Below are positions 27,001 to 39,900 of a DNA stretch of 64,000 nt, in pieces. The translations under genes were made by a program, and so were the position numbers. Source of the stretch: Rhea pennata (Eukaryota > Chordata > Aves > Rheiformes > Rheidae); NCBI RefSeq assembly GCF_028389875.1, contig NC_084702.1:57762553-57826552 (forward strand), read 5' to 3'. Under the pieces are notes generated by a model. The model was given only the letters and a program-made list of their open reading frames with translations, did not search any database and had not been told where the DNA came from. Positions within the stretch are counted from its first letter, which is position 1. Each line of letters opens with the position of its first letter.

Positions 27001-30000
27001 CATTTTGATAAGCTGAGGACTGAATGTGGGGGCATATATATGCAAGACTGCACATGTAGTTAGACTTTGATTACTGTCTTTTGCGAGGTGACTGCTGTCT
27101 CATGAGAAGCTGGAATATTTGAAAATGATGGTATTTTTTTTTTTTTGTGACTTCAATATATCAAAACATTGAACTTTTTGTCCGGAGCTGGGAAGCCTAA
27201 TTCCGCAGGTAAAGGATCCCTGTAGAGAATTCAAGGAAGCTATGTCATCCAAAAGTGTTCCTGAAGAATAGATTGAAATGAACTCATCCCCCTATTAGTT
27301 TCTGTTACTAGAGAAATCCATGTTTAATCCATGTTAAGTTGTGATTCTTGATTAAGTCTTAAGGAATTATCTAAGAAACCATTTAGGTCAGTATGAGGTT
27401 CTCATTTATTTGGAGATAGGTGATTTCAGAAGGGTAGGCCAGTAACCCCTTGAGGTATATGTCTTGTGGAGTAACATGCCTGTAAAAGTATTTTCTTAAT
27501 TCCTGTCAGTTCATACATAGACTTTGTATTTTGCTGTTTATATTCATTCTTTGTTTTAGTTTTTTGTAACATGCTAACTGTCCTTGTTCATTGTATTTAT
27601 TTTAATAACAATGTATTCCTCACATTTAATGATCACATCTACAGATAAACTGTGTACATTTTCATTTTAGATTTTTTCCTTTTGACAATCTGCAGTGGGA
27701 TTTTTATTCTTGTTTTGTTTTTGTTAATTGGATTAAAAGAGACAATAGTTCTGTTTAGTTCCTTTGACAGCTTCTTTGGCCTGGAATGTAGATACCCACT
27801 GTAGAGGGGGTAGCCAAATACTGAGTACTTCCAAGATCATGCTGCACCCACTCTGTACTAGGGCTGAAAGCTTTTTATGACAGTTGAGTCAAGCTGGCAG
27901 CTTTCTTTCAACTGAATAATATCTATAGGATAGACCTAGGAAGGCATTTTATCTGTTTGAGATCCAGTTAGCTGGGTTATTTTGAATTTTTGATCCCTGT
28001 GGTGTGTGAATATCATAAGGATATCAATCATAAGGATAGTAGGATGTAAGTTAGTCTATCCTGTGCCTATGTTCTTTCTTATTCATTTGCTGTGGCGATG
28101 TTCCATAGACTTGTGTTTAAAAAAAAGAAAAAAAAAAGTCTGTTACCATAGCTCTGAAACAATATTGTTGAGAATCTATATTAAAGACCTGTCACCTACA
28201 ATAAAAAAAAGTCATTGATTGGAAGAGATGAAATGGCAAATTAACTTAAAAATGAAGTGGCTGCACTGATTATTAGATACAAAAGTGGAACTAGTGAGAG
28301 CTACTGGGTGCAAAGATTGCTGTGCAAAAGTGAAGCACATGCAGGAGATGAGGAGTATCCTTACACTGTCTAGCAATTAGTGACCATCTTAACAGTGACC
28401 TGAAGCATTTGATACAGCTGGTGTTAGGCTTTTAGTGTAAGCAAGCCTTTTCACTTGGAAATTTATTCTCAAAGTATATTTTCAGAATATTACAGTAACT
28501 CTAGAGACTGATTGGGAGAGTGGAATTGCATGTAATAGGTGCTGTGTGCAGTCATGAATAGCCAATTACTGAGTTGTGCATAAAAGTAATGCACAAAAGG
28601 GAAGAGAGTGGGAGTTGCAAACAAATATAAATGTGTAGGCTTGCAATGATGTTAACAACTCTGCAAGCATGAGGGTATTTGCTGTAGTCATCTGTGGCAG
28701 TGGCCACAGCTGTCTGGGGAAGAAAAAAAATGGAATAATTCTTTTCGTGCAGAACTGTGATCAGTCAGCTGCCTATGAGGTATCAGCAGTCTGAGGCTAG
28801 AGGTGGGGAGTTTTTAACTTGTGCTCCATAAGCCCTTTCTGCTTTAAAAAAAAAAAAAAAAAGGGGGGGGGGGGGAGAGAGAGAGAAATGTGGCTCTGGA
28901 GACACATTTGGTGCTAACTGAATCTTAATGTTTTATTGAAGTGTTAACTTCTTTTACTTCTGCTACATGTATACAATGTTACTGAAAGCAGCTTGTTTTC
29001 TAATCATAGAATTTGCTAGTAGGGTTTTTGTTGATGGTACTGGGCAGGAAAACAGCCAGAAATAAGTTTTCTTTTAGCAGTAAATATGGTCTCTCTTCAT
29101 TAGTCAAATTTCTTTCCTATACTACTTAATCTGTTTCCATTTTTCTTATCGTATTAGTGTGGAAGTCTTTTGACCTAAGGTTGGTGTGGCTTGAGTTTAT
29201 TTTATAGGTGCATCAATGTTTTATGCATGAACTTTCCTCCAGGTAACAGGTCCAACTATCTCGTACGGTAGGAAAAGAAACTCAGGTGGCAAATGCTAGT
29301 GGTAAGTGGTAACTTCCCCTTTAACCCCGTTGTCCTAATGCATCATGCAGACCCAGAAATTAACGTGAAATATCTTTATTACTCATACTGCTCAGATTTT
29401 GATGCCTATTCTTTCAGTATGGCAGAGAATTGGAAAACATCCAAGATCTTGCAGAAACAAGATACTCTTTCATATTTCCAAACGCCTACAAGCAAAATAA
29501 AATAAAATGATTATTAAAACAGCTGTGATCATCATCTTAGCAGTCCTGCTGGTTAATATGGTATACTCTTTGAAAATATCCCAAGCATGTTCTGAGAATT
29601 CTGCTATTCTAATTTTTTTCATCTCTATAGGAAAAAAAAAAGATGCTTGAATATCTCTTTCACCTTTGAAACAAGGTCTCACAGGGGATTAAATCCCAAA
29701 TCAAAGCCCTGTGTGTTGACTATAATTATTTTCCCTAGTGAATGATATAGACCAATTTTTTTAAAAAACATGCTGATGAAGTAATATTAAAATCTTACTA
29801 TCAGGATGATATTAAAATCTTACTACCAGGGGTCAGTTCTGTAACTGCTGTAAGAGTTGACAGGGCTGTAAATTTTTCCGTCTTCTAATGCATCTGTAGT
29901 ACCACCTGACCTGGGAGATAATTCTTTATTGTATTTTTTTTAGTATGCAACATACTTTACCTACCCCTGACTTTCTTAAAAGATTAATTATTTAGGTTTT

Positions 30001-33000
30001 TTTGTATTTATTTGTATCACTGGTGTCTCTGACCTTTATAGCCTGCTTGCTGTTTAGTAGGCCAGTTAACAGTATTAGGTTATATCTATTTTTTTTTTTG
30101 AGGTTTTCACTAGCAATGGCTGCTAAATATGTTGGGCATTTTAGGTATAGTTCAAGTTAGTTTTGGAGACTCAACGTTAAAAAAAAAAAAGATTTTGCAG
30201 ATGAAGAGTATACACTTACTCAACTTATTCAGAATCTGGAGACTTCCCATGCTGTGATATAATCTATATTAGATGATTTAAAAAAAAAGAGAGAAAAAGT
30301 ATGAAGCTATGATTGACTGCTCTTTAGGGAGTCTAGGTGAGTTGCCTGTGGTCTTGAATTAACATGAATTTTAAAAGGCAGATGGTACCTGGCTGCTGTA
30401 GATTTTGTCTTCTACAAATAACAATATCTTCATAGTAGCTTCCCTTAACTGAATTAACTTCCTATTCTACCATAGATAAAATGTAGTAAGAGAAAGATTT
30501 GTGGAATGATTTTTATTTTACAAAATGCATGAAAGTGAAGTTCTGAGTAGATGTTTCTAACATGGAATTCAGTCCAACCTTTTGGTGTAGTTGATATGAT
30601 ATTGTTTCCTGTGAATTACATGAATCACAGCAACTTTAAACTTTCTTTTTATAGCCCTACCTGAACCCATCCTTCCATCCCTCCAAAAAAATTACCCAGT
30701 AAGTGTTTCTTATGAATTATTACTACATCATATATGTGTATGAAGCTTATCTAAAATACATGAATTCTGAAGTATCTGTAATGGGTTAAGTTAAGCATAG
30801 TCTGTAAACACAGTCATTGATACACTAAGTGTGAGCGTGAAAACAATTGGTTGCTACTTTTGATCATTTCTTTAGTGAAAAGTTTGTTTTTTTTTTTGTT
30901 TTTTTTTTTTTATATATGGGAACGTTATACTCGCTTGGTAACTAGTGCTGTTCACCATGATCTCTCTATGTAAGGCTGCAAATGCTCTGGTGTCATTTGT
31001 AACTTTTTCTGACTGTTATTTCTTAGTACATTAACTATTGTTATTTCAATCTGTACTATATCAGAATTTTGTAACTTCTGACGGCTGTTGAGTTGCTTGT
31101 GTACTCAATCTGATATTTATTGATTCAGAGGATTAGTGGTATATATTTACTATGGAGGCTCTTGCGACCTCGCAGAATTGGGCTTCCATTCGCACATGGA
31201 AATCTCTTCTTTGGACTTTGCTGTTATGTCTGGATTGTACTCTGATTTCTGTGAGTCTGTACACCTTGATCCTCAGCAGAATCAAGGCTGTAACTAGTGA
31301 TCCTTAATCTAAGGAAGAATACCTAGAAATAACAGCTACTCTCCTAAATACGTGTCTGAGACAAAGGAGCTATTGCTGAATAGTTCTAAACAATAACTTG
31401 CTTAGAGGAATTCATTGTTCCTTCCTCCTCACCTTTCTTCTCATGTATCACTTTAACTCTTATTCATAGCTGCTATAATTTGGTCTTACTGTCTATGTGT
31501 GTTCTTAATACTACTGATAATTGTGCTGAGTTAGTTTCCCAAAGCCATTTTTTCTTTTTGCATATACTTCCGATTATACAGAAATGGGAAGAGTTGATGT
31601 CAGTGTATATCAGGGAGAAATACTGTGATGTCCCTTATCTTGGATAATTAAGATAACTAAGATACAAAAGAAGGCTTTGAACTACAGTAAATTGCAATTT
31701 TATTCCTATTTTGTAATCCTATTTATGTTAAATTTATGTTTTGTTAAATTTGTGATTTTTTTTTTTTATTATTTTACTACGCACCTTATCTTTTCACTAT
31801 GCTGAAAAGCATTTGAAACTTTTTCTTGTGCATGTAACTAAATCTGTGGGGAATTTTTAATTATCAGATTTGCTAATTATACTTTCCTAAAGCTCATTCT
31901 GTAGTAGTGTGGCAGGTGATTTAAAGAAAACTAAGAATCACTAGCTTCTGATCTCTTTGTAACAATTATGCAAATGTTTATGCTTATACTGTTTGAACTG
32001 TGTAAATGCTTTTAGAGTACTTCATTTGAACAATTAATATTTGTGATTAAAGCAAACTGGAAATTTCGAATTTGTACAAAATGCAGGAGTTCTTATTGTA
32101 CCCTGTGAAAGTGGTAAAAGTTGCAGGTTCCTATGTACTTTCTAGAATGCTGCAGTAAGAGTAACATCTTGTTTTAACGTAAATTTGTGTTATCTTGTAT
32201 TTGGGAGGACAGACAGAATATTCTAAAAAATATAAATATAAAAAATATTTTATATACTCTGCACCTGCTTACTATAAAACCAATCAAAGCTATGAATTAA
32301 GATACTTTATGCTACAAATCTGCAAATGTATTTTTGGTCTGTCTCTGTTAAGAATATAATTAAGTGCTTATTTAAGTGCTGTGAAAGTTATAATTTCTGG
32401 ATACTGATACTGTAAGTAAATTTTAAATTTAAATTAAGAAATACACTAGAAGAGTTCTGGCTTTACCTCTAGCTTACAGTAATTACAAAGCTTGGGAAAA
32501 TGCCAGTGTCCTAAGAAACAATGTATTTTACTTGTGGTTGTAGTTATCAAAGCAGTGTCCCCATTCTAATATTACGCATAAATACTGTATCTCTGATACA
32601 AAACCTCCCTACTTGCAATCAGCTTTTTTTCAAATCAAATTTGCAGCTCTAACTGCAGCTTGAAAAGACTTCTAGGCTTTGAAAAACTGTCTGTTTTAAA
32701 TCGCAGGTGCTATGTAGAAGAGAGGGACGTGCCTTGAATAAGAAACAATAGGCAGATTCTCTGATTCGGTATAATCCCTTCCACAGATCCGTGAGAGTGA
32801 GAAGTCCTGGAAGGCTCCCAGCTCTGCCCACCCGCAGGCTGTGTTGCCAGGGGGAGTCTCCGACTGGCACAGAGCTGACGTCTTGCAGCCACAAGTTGAG
32901 CGGGAGCCTTGGGGTGCAGCAGAGATGGGAGCCCAGCTCTGGGGCTTTCTGGCTCGCAGGCAGCCCTTTCCTCTCCAGCCTGACCACGTAGACTAGAGTA

Positions 33001-36000
33001 GCCCACAAAACGGCTTGATCCGTCCCAAAGCTTGTAGAGAGCTTGCCTCTGAATTAGGACTTTGACAGATGAGCCCAGGGGAATCTGTAGTGGCTTAAGG
33101 CACTGCTTGTTCTGGTGTTTTGCCTGCACATTTGCCAGAGGTAAATGTTGCTGTAACTGGGTATCAGAAGGGAACATATGCCAGAGTCTCTCATGTTCCA
33201 GGTCAGTCTGGCACATAAGTTAAATTCAGATGGAGGTGGGTTTCCCCTAGTACTCTGGATTGGGGACTTCAGTGGCTCTAGCATGAGCATGCTTTTGTTT
33301 CTGCTGCCTGAGTTTCACAAGCAGTGGTGTCTTGCAAAGGGATGGGGCAGGAGATGGGATGATACTTAAGCTACTTTTGCTGCTTCAGGCATTGGGAGTC
33401 AGTCCATGGACAGGTGCAATTTGCTCCCCACTTAGAATTGCACCTTTTCTTTTTTGATAAATTCTAATGGAATGTTAACTTGTAAAACTGGAGAAAGGTA
33501 ATTTTTGTATGTGAATACAAATGTGCCTATATATTTACAGATACCTATCAAAAAAGGAAAAATATAGTGCTGATGTTACGATTATAAACTTTTTGAAGGA
33601 AGAATCTTGTGCAGTCAGAATTAAGCTCACTTTATATTTGAGCATCTTGATGTATAGATTTTTTGGATGGACTCTTGTATTCCTATCCAGTGTCTAAGGG
33701 GGAAGGAGAATATGCGTCAACATTACTGAAGCTTGAGTATGATGTGTGTTGCTGAACACTACTGTTCCTTGAGAAACCGGCCAACCAAACTAAAGAGGAG
33801 AGGTCCTTCCTCCCCTCACACACACACCTCAGACAGGTCCTGAATTTTTTTTTCCATTTCTTAAGATGTTATGAGGCAAAGATACAGCAAGCAAATAAGG
33901 GACTAGTTCTAAAAGAAATCAGATTTCTTGCCTCCTAGAGCAAATTAAGAAGGGAAAACTTTCAGGGAAACCACAGAATTGCAGAATGGTTGAGGTTGAA
34001 AGGGACCTCTGGAGATCATCTAGTCTAACCCCCCTGCTCAAGCAGGGTCCCCTAGAGCATGTTGCACAGGGTTGTGTCCAGGCGGATTTTGAATATCTCC
34101 AGAGAAGGAAATCCACAACTTCTCTGGGCGTTTCTACTTGAAACTCAGCTAATTTTAAGGATGCTTTGAAATTCTCTCTCATTACCAGCCTCCCCTTGCT
34201 ATATTATCTGTAATCTATACCTTGCTCTATTTATCTAATTATTCCTCGAGTCCATCTAGCAGGAAGATCTGTTATCCCTGTTTTACAGTAGGTGAATGGA
34301 GGTGGGGAGAGACTAATGGGGTTTCATGGGTCGTCTGTGGCAAAGTAGAAGAATGAACTCAGATTTCCTGTGGCTAATCTGATGTCTTATTCACTGGATA
34401 CTGAGTGATTGCACTGTTAAATGACCTTAAACAGGCTACACTGATGCATTTCAACAGAAGTTTTCATTAAATCTTCCCCATACCCTTTCTCAGGTTAAAG
34501 TAATAATTAATTTGGTCTTATAGCAGTAAATCAGCTATAGAGGAAATTGCTATTACCAGATTAGAAATTTTTACATATAAGAAGGACAAAACACTTTTTT
34601 GTTTCTTTCTTCTCTACAAGTACTGATCAGCAACCCTCAATTTTTTTAAAAACAAAAACCACTGTATCATGAAATACAATTCAGGATTTGTATCTCCTCT
34701 ACCAAGAGTAGGAATCTGGAATGTAGTCTGCTTCCCGCTTCTTAAAATGAGTCCTTCAGATTTGCTGCAGTGGTGCTTACATGACTTCTAATCAATCAGT
34801 TGTAAATTCAGTGAAGAAACAGACAAACTGAATATTCTGAAAAATGCATTTTTTGGACTATACTTCTAGCATAATCACCACTTTCAAAATACAGTTTTCT
34901 GATCATAAAACTGCAAGTTTTCCTAAGTTCATATTGTATAAACTGTCAACAAATCTTACTGTTAAAATATCTTTGGATAAAATAGTCCATATACTCTTGC
35001 TCTTTTCCTTTTTCTGTATTTAAGCATACATGCGCACAGGTGTGCAGGTACATCTATTTTTTTTGCCATAAATCTTATTACAATAATAGCAGATATATTG
35101 TCTTTTGCTGTTAGTATGGTAGTTACTATTTCATTGCTTGCTTTATTCAAATTCAAATTAATACAGATTAATCTTGATTTAATATATAAAGATATACATA
35201 AAACACAGACAATATCCTTGTTTCCATATTTGAGCCACAGTTAATGTCAAGATTGCTAAGAAAAAGCAATGTTCTGTCTAAGTTAGCAATAGTACTAAAG
35301 AAAATAGTTTATTCTGAAAAATAACCCATAGTCTAGGGTTTTTTTAGCTACTCAATATACTAACCTCATTGCAGTGATTTCTTTTTCTTGCAGCTGAGAA
35401 ATTATTGATAATTTGAATATATAAAGCATAAAGGAAACAGTGTCTGCTAACGCAACTAAGTAAATGTTTGGTGTCAGTAGACATCTGCCATGGTAATTTC
35501 ACTGCATTTTTGTTTTTATTGTTCTAAGTCAACAGCCCTTGTTGCATTCCTCTTTCTCCCCATGTCTATTTCTATGTGAGCTGTTATAAAGCTAATAGTA
35601 AGTCCATTTAAAGTCCATTTCTTACAGCTCTTCGGCAGCTTTCTGTGGGCATGGGCAAAGAGTGATTTTTCACTCCAGTAGGTATGAGATTTACTTTAGG
35701 CTTAAAAATGTGTATTCTGTACAATCTATGGAAAGCTTCTGTTCCCCTTTTAGATCTTTAAATGTATACCATATATCTGCTTTTTATGTCCTAGTCCGTG
35801 CTTTTGGTGTGTTCTGCCGGATTGTAAGGTGTTAAATTCTGAGTTCTGGTAACTATCATAGTATCTTATACACAAATAATACACAAATTCTATGATGTGA
35901 GAACAAAAATCCAAAGTTTTTACAGCTGGAAGGATGGCCTTTTTGTGGAAGATACGTTGCCCAAGATCCCATAAATTGGCACCCAAAAAAAAAAAAAAAA

Positions 36001-36903
36001 AAAAAAGGAAAAAAGGACAAGAGTCCCAAACTTTCAAATCCTATAAGACGTTCCAGTAGAATGTAGCATCCTGGGCATCCTGGTGTTACCAGCTTTTCAA
36101 AACTGTTTCCCTAACTAGCAGCAGAAGGTATCTTCTCTTCCTTGTACCTCCAGTCTGTCAGAGGAACCTAAATGATACGATGGATATTTAAGGAGTGTAG
36201 CAGATTTAAAGCAGTAGCTTAGTCTTGAGCAAGGAACTTTCTATACTGATGATAATTTTCCTTTTCAGTAAATCTGTAATATTTCTGAAAGAAAAGCATA
36301 TTTCAGCTTAAATGGTGGCGTCTGTATATTCAGGTCTGTTGTATAACTCACTTTTTATTCTTTCAGATAGCTTGGATAGAGGAGGTGCTATCACTATCTT
36401 TGAACTCATTGTGTGGGAAGATGCAAGGTTATATTACAGCTAGTGGGATTGACATGCAAATTGGATTTTGTGCTGTGGGAAATAAGTAAGGCCTTCCTTC
36501 TGGAGTGAGTGTTTCTATACCACAGTTATGGAAACGTAGAGAAACCTGCATTACCTTCACACACCTTAGCACAGCTGAAATGCAACCAACTCAGTGCAGG
36601 CTACCTAGTTTTACTAGTATGTAAACATGAGTTCATTTTATAGATTCTTCTATCTTAAACAGAAGGTAAGCAATGGTCTCACTCTTCTGGCCAAGGTGAT
36701 TCTGCTTGAGCTCAGTGGGAGTAACTGGTATTCAGCACAGCAGCACAGAAGGAATAGAGCTTTTTTCCTTTTGATTTGTACTTGAATTTCTAATAAGAAA
36801 ATAATGGGGAGCCTTTTATTTTTGTTACAAATAAAAATACATGCCAAGATTAAAGCTGCGTGTGTGTGTGTATATATATAATATGTATACACACACATAT
36901 ATA

Positions 36904-36946
<43 letters not shown>

Positions 36947-39900
36947 ACACTCTCTGATTTTATTTTGACAGGACTCTTTTGATCCTGCTATGCAGTTGCA
37001 CCTTGTTCATCAAGCCCCATGTACCATTCCTCCTTACCTCTCAAAAAATGAATCAAGTCTTGGAGATTTGCTAATAGGCTTCTTCAAATATTATGCCACA
37101 GAATTTGAGTAAGTATTAAACTCCTTTCAGCATTCTAAAATAGGTAGAACTTTGTTTTTTTTCACTTTGATACATCAAAATTTTAAGTCCATTAAAAAGG
37201 AAAGAATAGAAGCAATGTGAAAGTGGTAACTGACAGAGAGGAAACAAGTGAAAAGAACTGAGGACAGTGGGAATGCTAATATAAAAAGTGTTGTCTAAAG
37301 TCTTTTGATTAGCCAAGCTGCTTAGTCTGTAAAATAACTGCTAAGAGTTAGATAGGTCTGTCCTTCCAAAATAGCCGAATTTCTTTTATATTACACTGTT
37401 TTAAAACTGCAAAGAAAGTGCAAGAAAGATCTACTCCTTAGTTTTAGTTTAAGATATTGCTTATGATCTGGAATTACTTGAACCCTAATAACTGCAGTTG
37501 TTTTCTGTCATCCCAGGTCAGGGGAGATTATTGACCAGATGGCTCCTTCCTTTAACCATAACAGACATGAATATAAGCTATTTTTACTGAGGAATTGTCT
37601 CATATCTATGTGGTTCACTAACCTTGTTGATTTGCTAGAATCTGAGTTTAATTTTGGCATCTGGACTATCTTGTGAAAGAGAAATAGAAGACAAAGGTGT
37701 GAGAGAACCTGAGAAAACCATGGATTATGAACATGTTACCAAATTGTCAGCTGAGAATCTCTTACAAAGATTCCTTGTGTGTATAAAGCATTAGGTGATT
37801 GTTTTAAATAGGATTGTCTAAATATTTGGCTGTTCAGGTCATTGATTCATATGAGTTACTGTCTGTTTTGTTTATATCTACCGTAACTGTTCTCTGGAAG
37901 AAGGACAAAATATGACTGCTGCTGACATTCCTTACCATTTTTTCTAGTGTTCATATTTTACTTTAGTATAAGAAATAATCGTGAAATCCTTGAAAGCAAA
38001 CGTCACTGGGATGTGCACTGCGTGTGGAATTCATAAGTAAAATCTATACGACTTGTGGCAGTTCATGAGCTTTATGCATGCTTTAACCTGATCTTAGGAG
38101 AGAGATTCATATAAAGGGCTTTCCTTTAACAAGCCCTGCAGATAAGAGAATTGTCTTTTCACAGAATCACAGAATGGTTGAAGTTGGAAGGGACCTCTGG
38201 AGATCATCTAGTCCAACTCCCCTGCTCAAGCAGGGTCACCTAAAGCATGTTGCACAGGATTGCATCCAGGCAGGTTTTGAATATCTTCAGAGAAGGAGAC
38301 TCCACAACCTCTCTGGTCAACCTATTCCAGTGCTCTGTCACTCTCAGTGAAGTTTTTCCTTGTATTCAGGTGGAACTTCCTGTGTTTCCATGCTTGTTCT
38401 AAAAGGTTCTGTTGAGTTGCTTGTCTTTTCAGCTATCCAGGTGCTGTTTGCTGTTTGCAACGTCCATATTATAGGACATTGTTGTGTGGCCCTTAAAAGG
38501 ACATCTTCAAGTTCCTAATTTATGTGGGACACTAGATAAATCCTTTGCTGCTCATATGTATAACAAGCTGTTAATCTCATCCTATCAGGAAGTGGTCTAT
38601 TTAGTAAATATTTTTCCATGAGGGAAGAAATTTGTTTTGCCTGTGCGAACTAGCAGGAGAGGTCTTGTCCAATCCCAGGAAAAACGAACCTGACTTGACT
38701 CTCCTTGTTCATGTGTTTGTCAAGGTAGTCAGGAGCAGATTTCTGTGCAAGTTGGGAGCTGGACTCTGTTTTCTGTTGCTTAAAGATTTTTTTTGTCTGC
38801 TGTTAGACATTGAGGATATACTAAGAAGGATGAAAAATGACAGCACTCCAGTATCATTACTTGAACTGATGATAATCCCTGAGTATTATTAGCAATGATC
38901 ATTGTCTAAGGAGAAGGTGGTTATCAGAGGCATGGAGAAGCTTCTGATTAAAACAAAGGCTGAAGAGCTTAAGGGGCTTAGTTTAGGTATAGAAGAGGAT
39001 GGAAAGGGAATCAAAAGGCCTTTGAATACTCTAAAGACGACTGGAATGCAAGTGAAGTTTTGAAGGCTTGGATATGAAAACCCACTAGAGGAAAAATTAG
39101 GATAAGTAGAGAATGACAGTAGGATAATTGCTGAAGTCAAGAGAAAAACATATTTCAACCCTCCCCCCCCCCCCCCAAAAAAAACTGTGAACATATTGCC
39201 AGTTTTTCCAACATTAACTACCTGTTAAATATTTAAACTTTTGACTAGTGATATTATGTTTAAAAAAAGCTATAGAAAAATACTTGTAAAAATTCCTGTG
39301 TTGTTATATAGCTGAAAAGTCATACCAGGAAATGACACACCTAATGCAGCAACTTGCTATTTTTTGCTATGGACATACACAGATGGTGATATTCAAGTAA
39401 ACAGAACAACTCCAGCCTGATAACTTTAAACCCTGTTTGAAAGGAGTAGGGTGCAGATCTCAAAGATATTAGAGTTCCTTAAAATTTTAGGAAAATTGAT
39501 AATTGGATGGAGGAGAGAAACCCAAATTAGTGCCCACACTCAGAAGAAGACAGGCAGAACATGGTGTTTACATATTTTCATGTGTCTTGATAGTCAGCCA
39601 CTGAGAACAAATGTAGTTCCAAGCTATCTGTAGTGTATGTTATCTTTGCTTTGAGGCAGCTGATAGAAACATGTTGGCCAGGATAGAATTGTTATTAGAG
39701 GTGGGAATGAGGATGAGAGTTAAATACATGCGACACAGGACTCTTAGTTCTGCTTTTTGTGGAGCAGTTTTTTTTACTCCTAAACACATAGAATATTTTC
39801 ATTGCTGTAATCAATAATTTTGTCATTCTTTGCTTTTCCTGTAAGACATTTACTAGTATCGTTTTTTATGTGCAGAATTTTTGGGTTTATGTTCAAGGTA

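Larger units (their letters stand above)
26582..30654 (+). other. TENT2: TENT2 intron 9
   Basis: Contains an A17-G13-(GA)n compound tract (28846-28887) and a 25-bp near-exact tandem duplication (about 29784-29831). No gene is seen. Confidence 0.85.
30699..36971 (+). other. TENT2: TENT2 intron 10
   Basis: Contains a GC-richer block of unknown origin (about 32640-33420), a minus-strand CR1 fragment (33972-34130), an A tract (35985-36006) and a TG/TA/CA microsatellite (36859-36950) near its 3' end. It also has a degenerate copy of the bases that precede exon 11. Confidence 0.8.

Noticed and set aside
32649-33290. Minus-strand frames of 168, 119 and 78 codons in TENT2 intron 10
   Set aside because: No recognisable protein; treated as a compositional anomaly in the findings and not as a gene.
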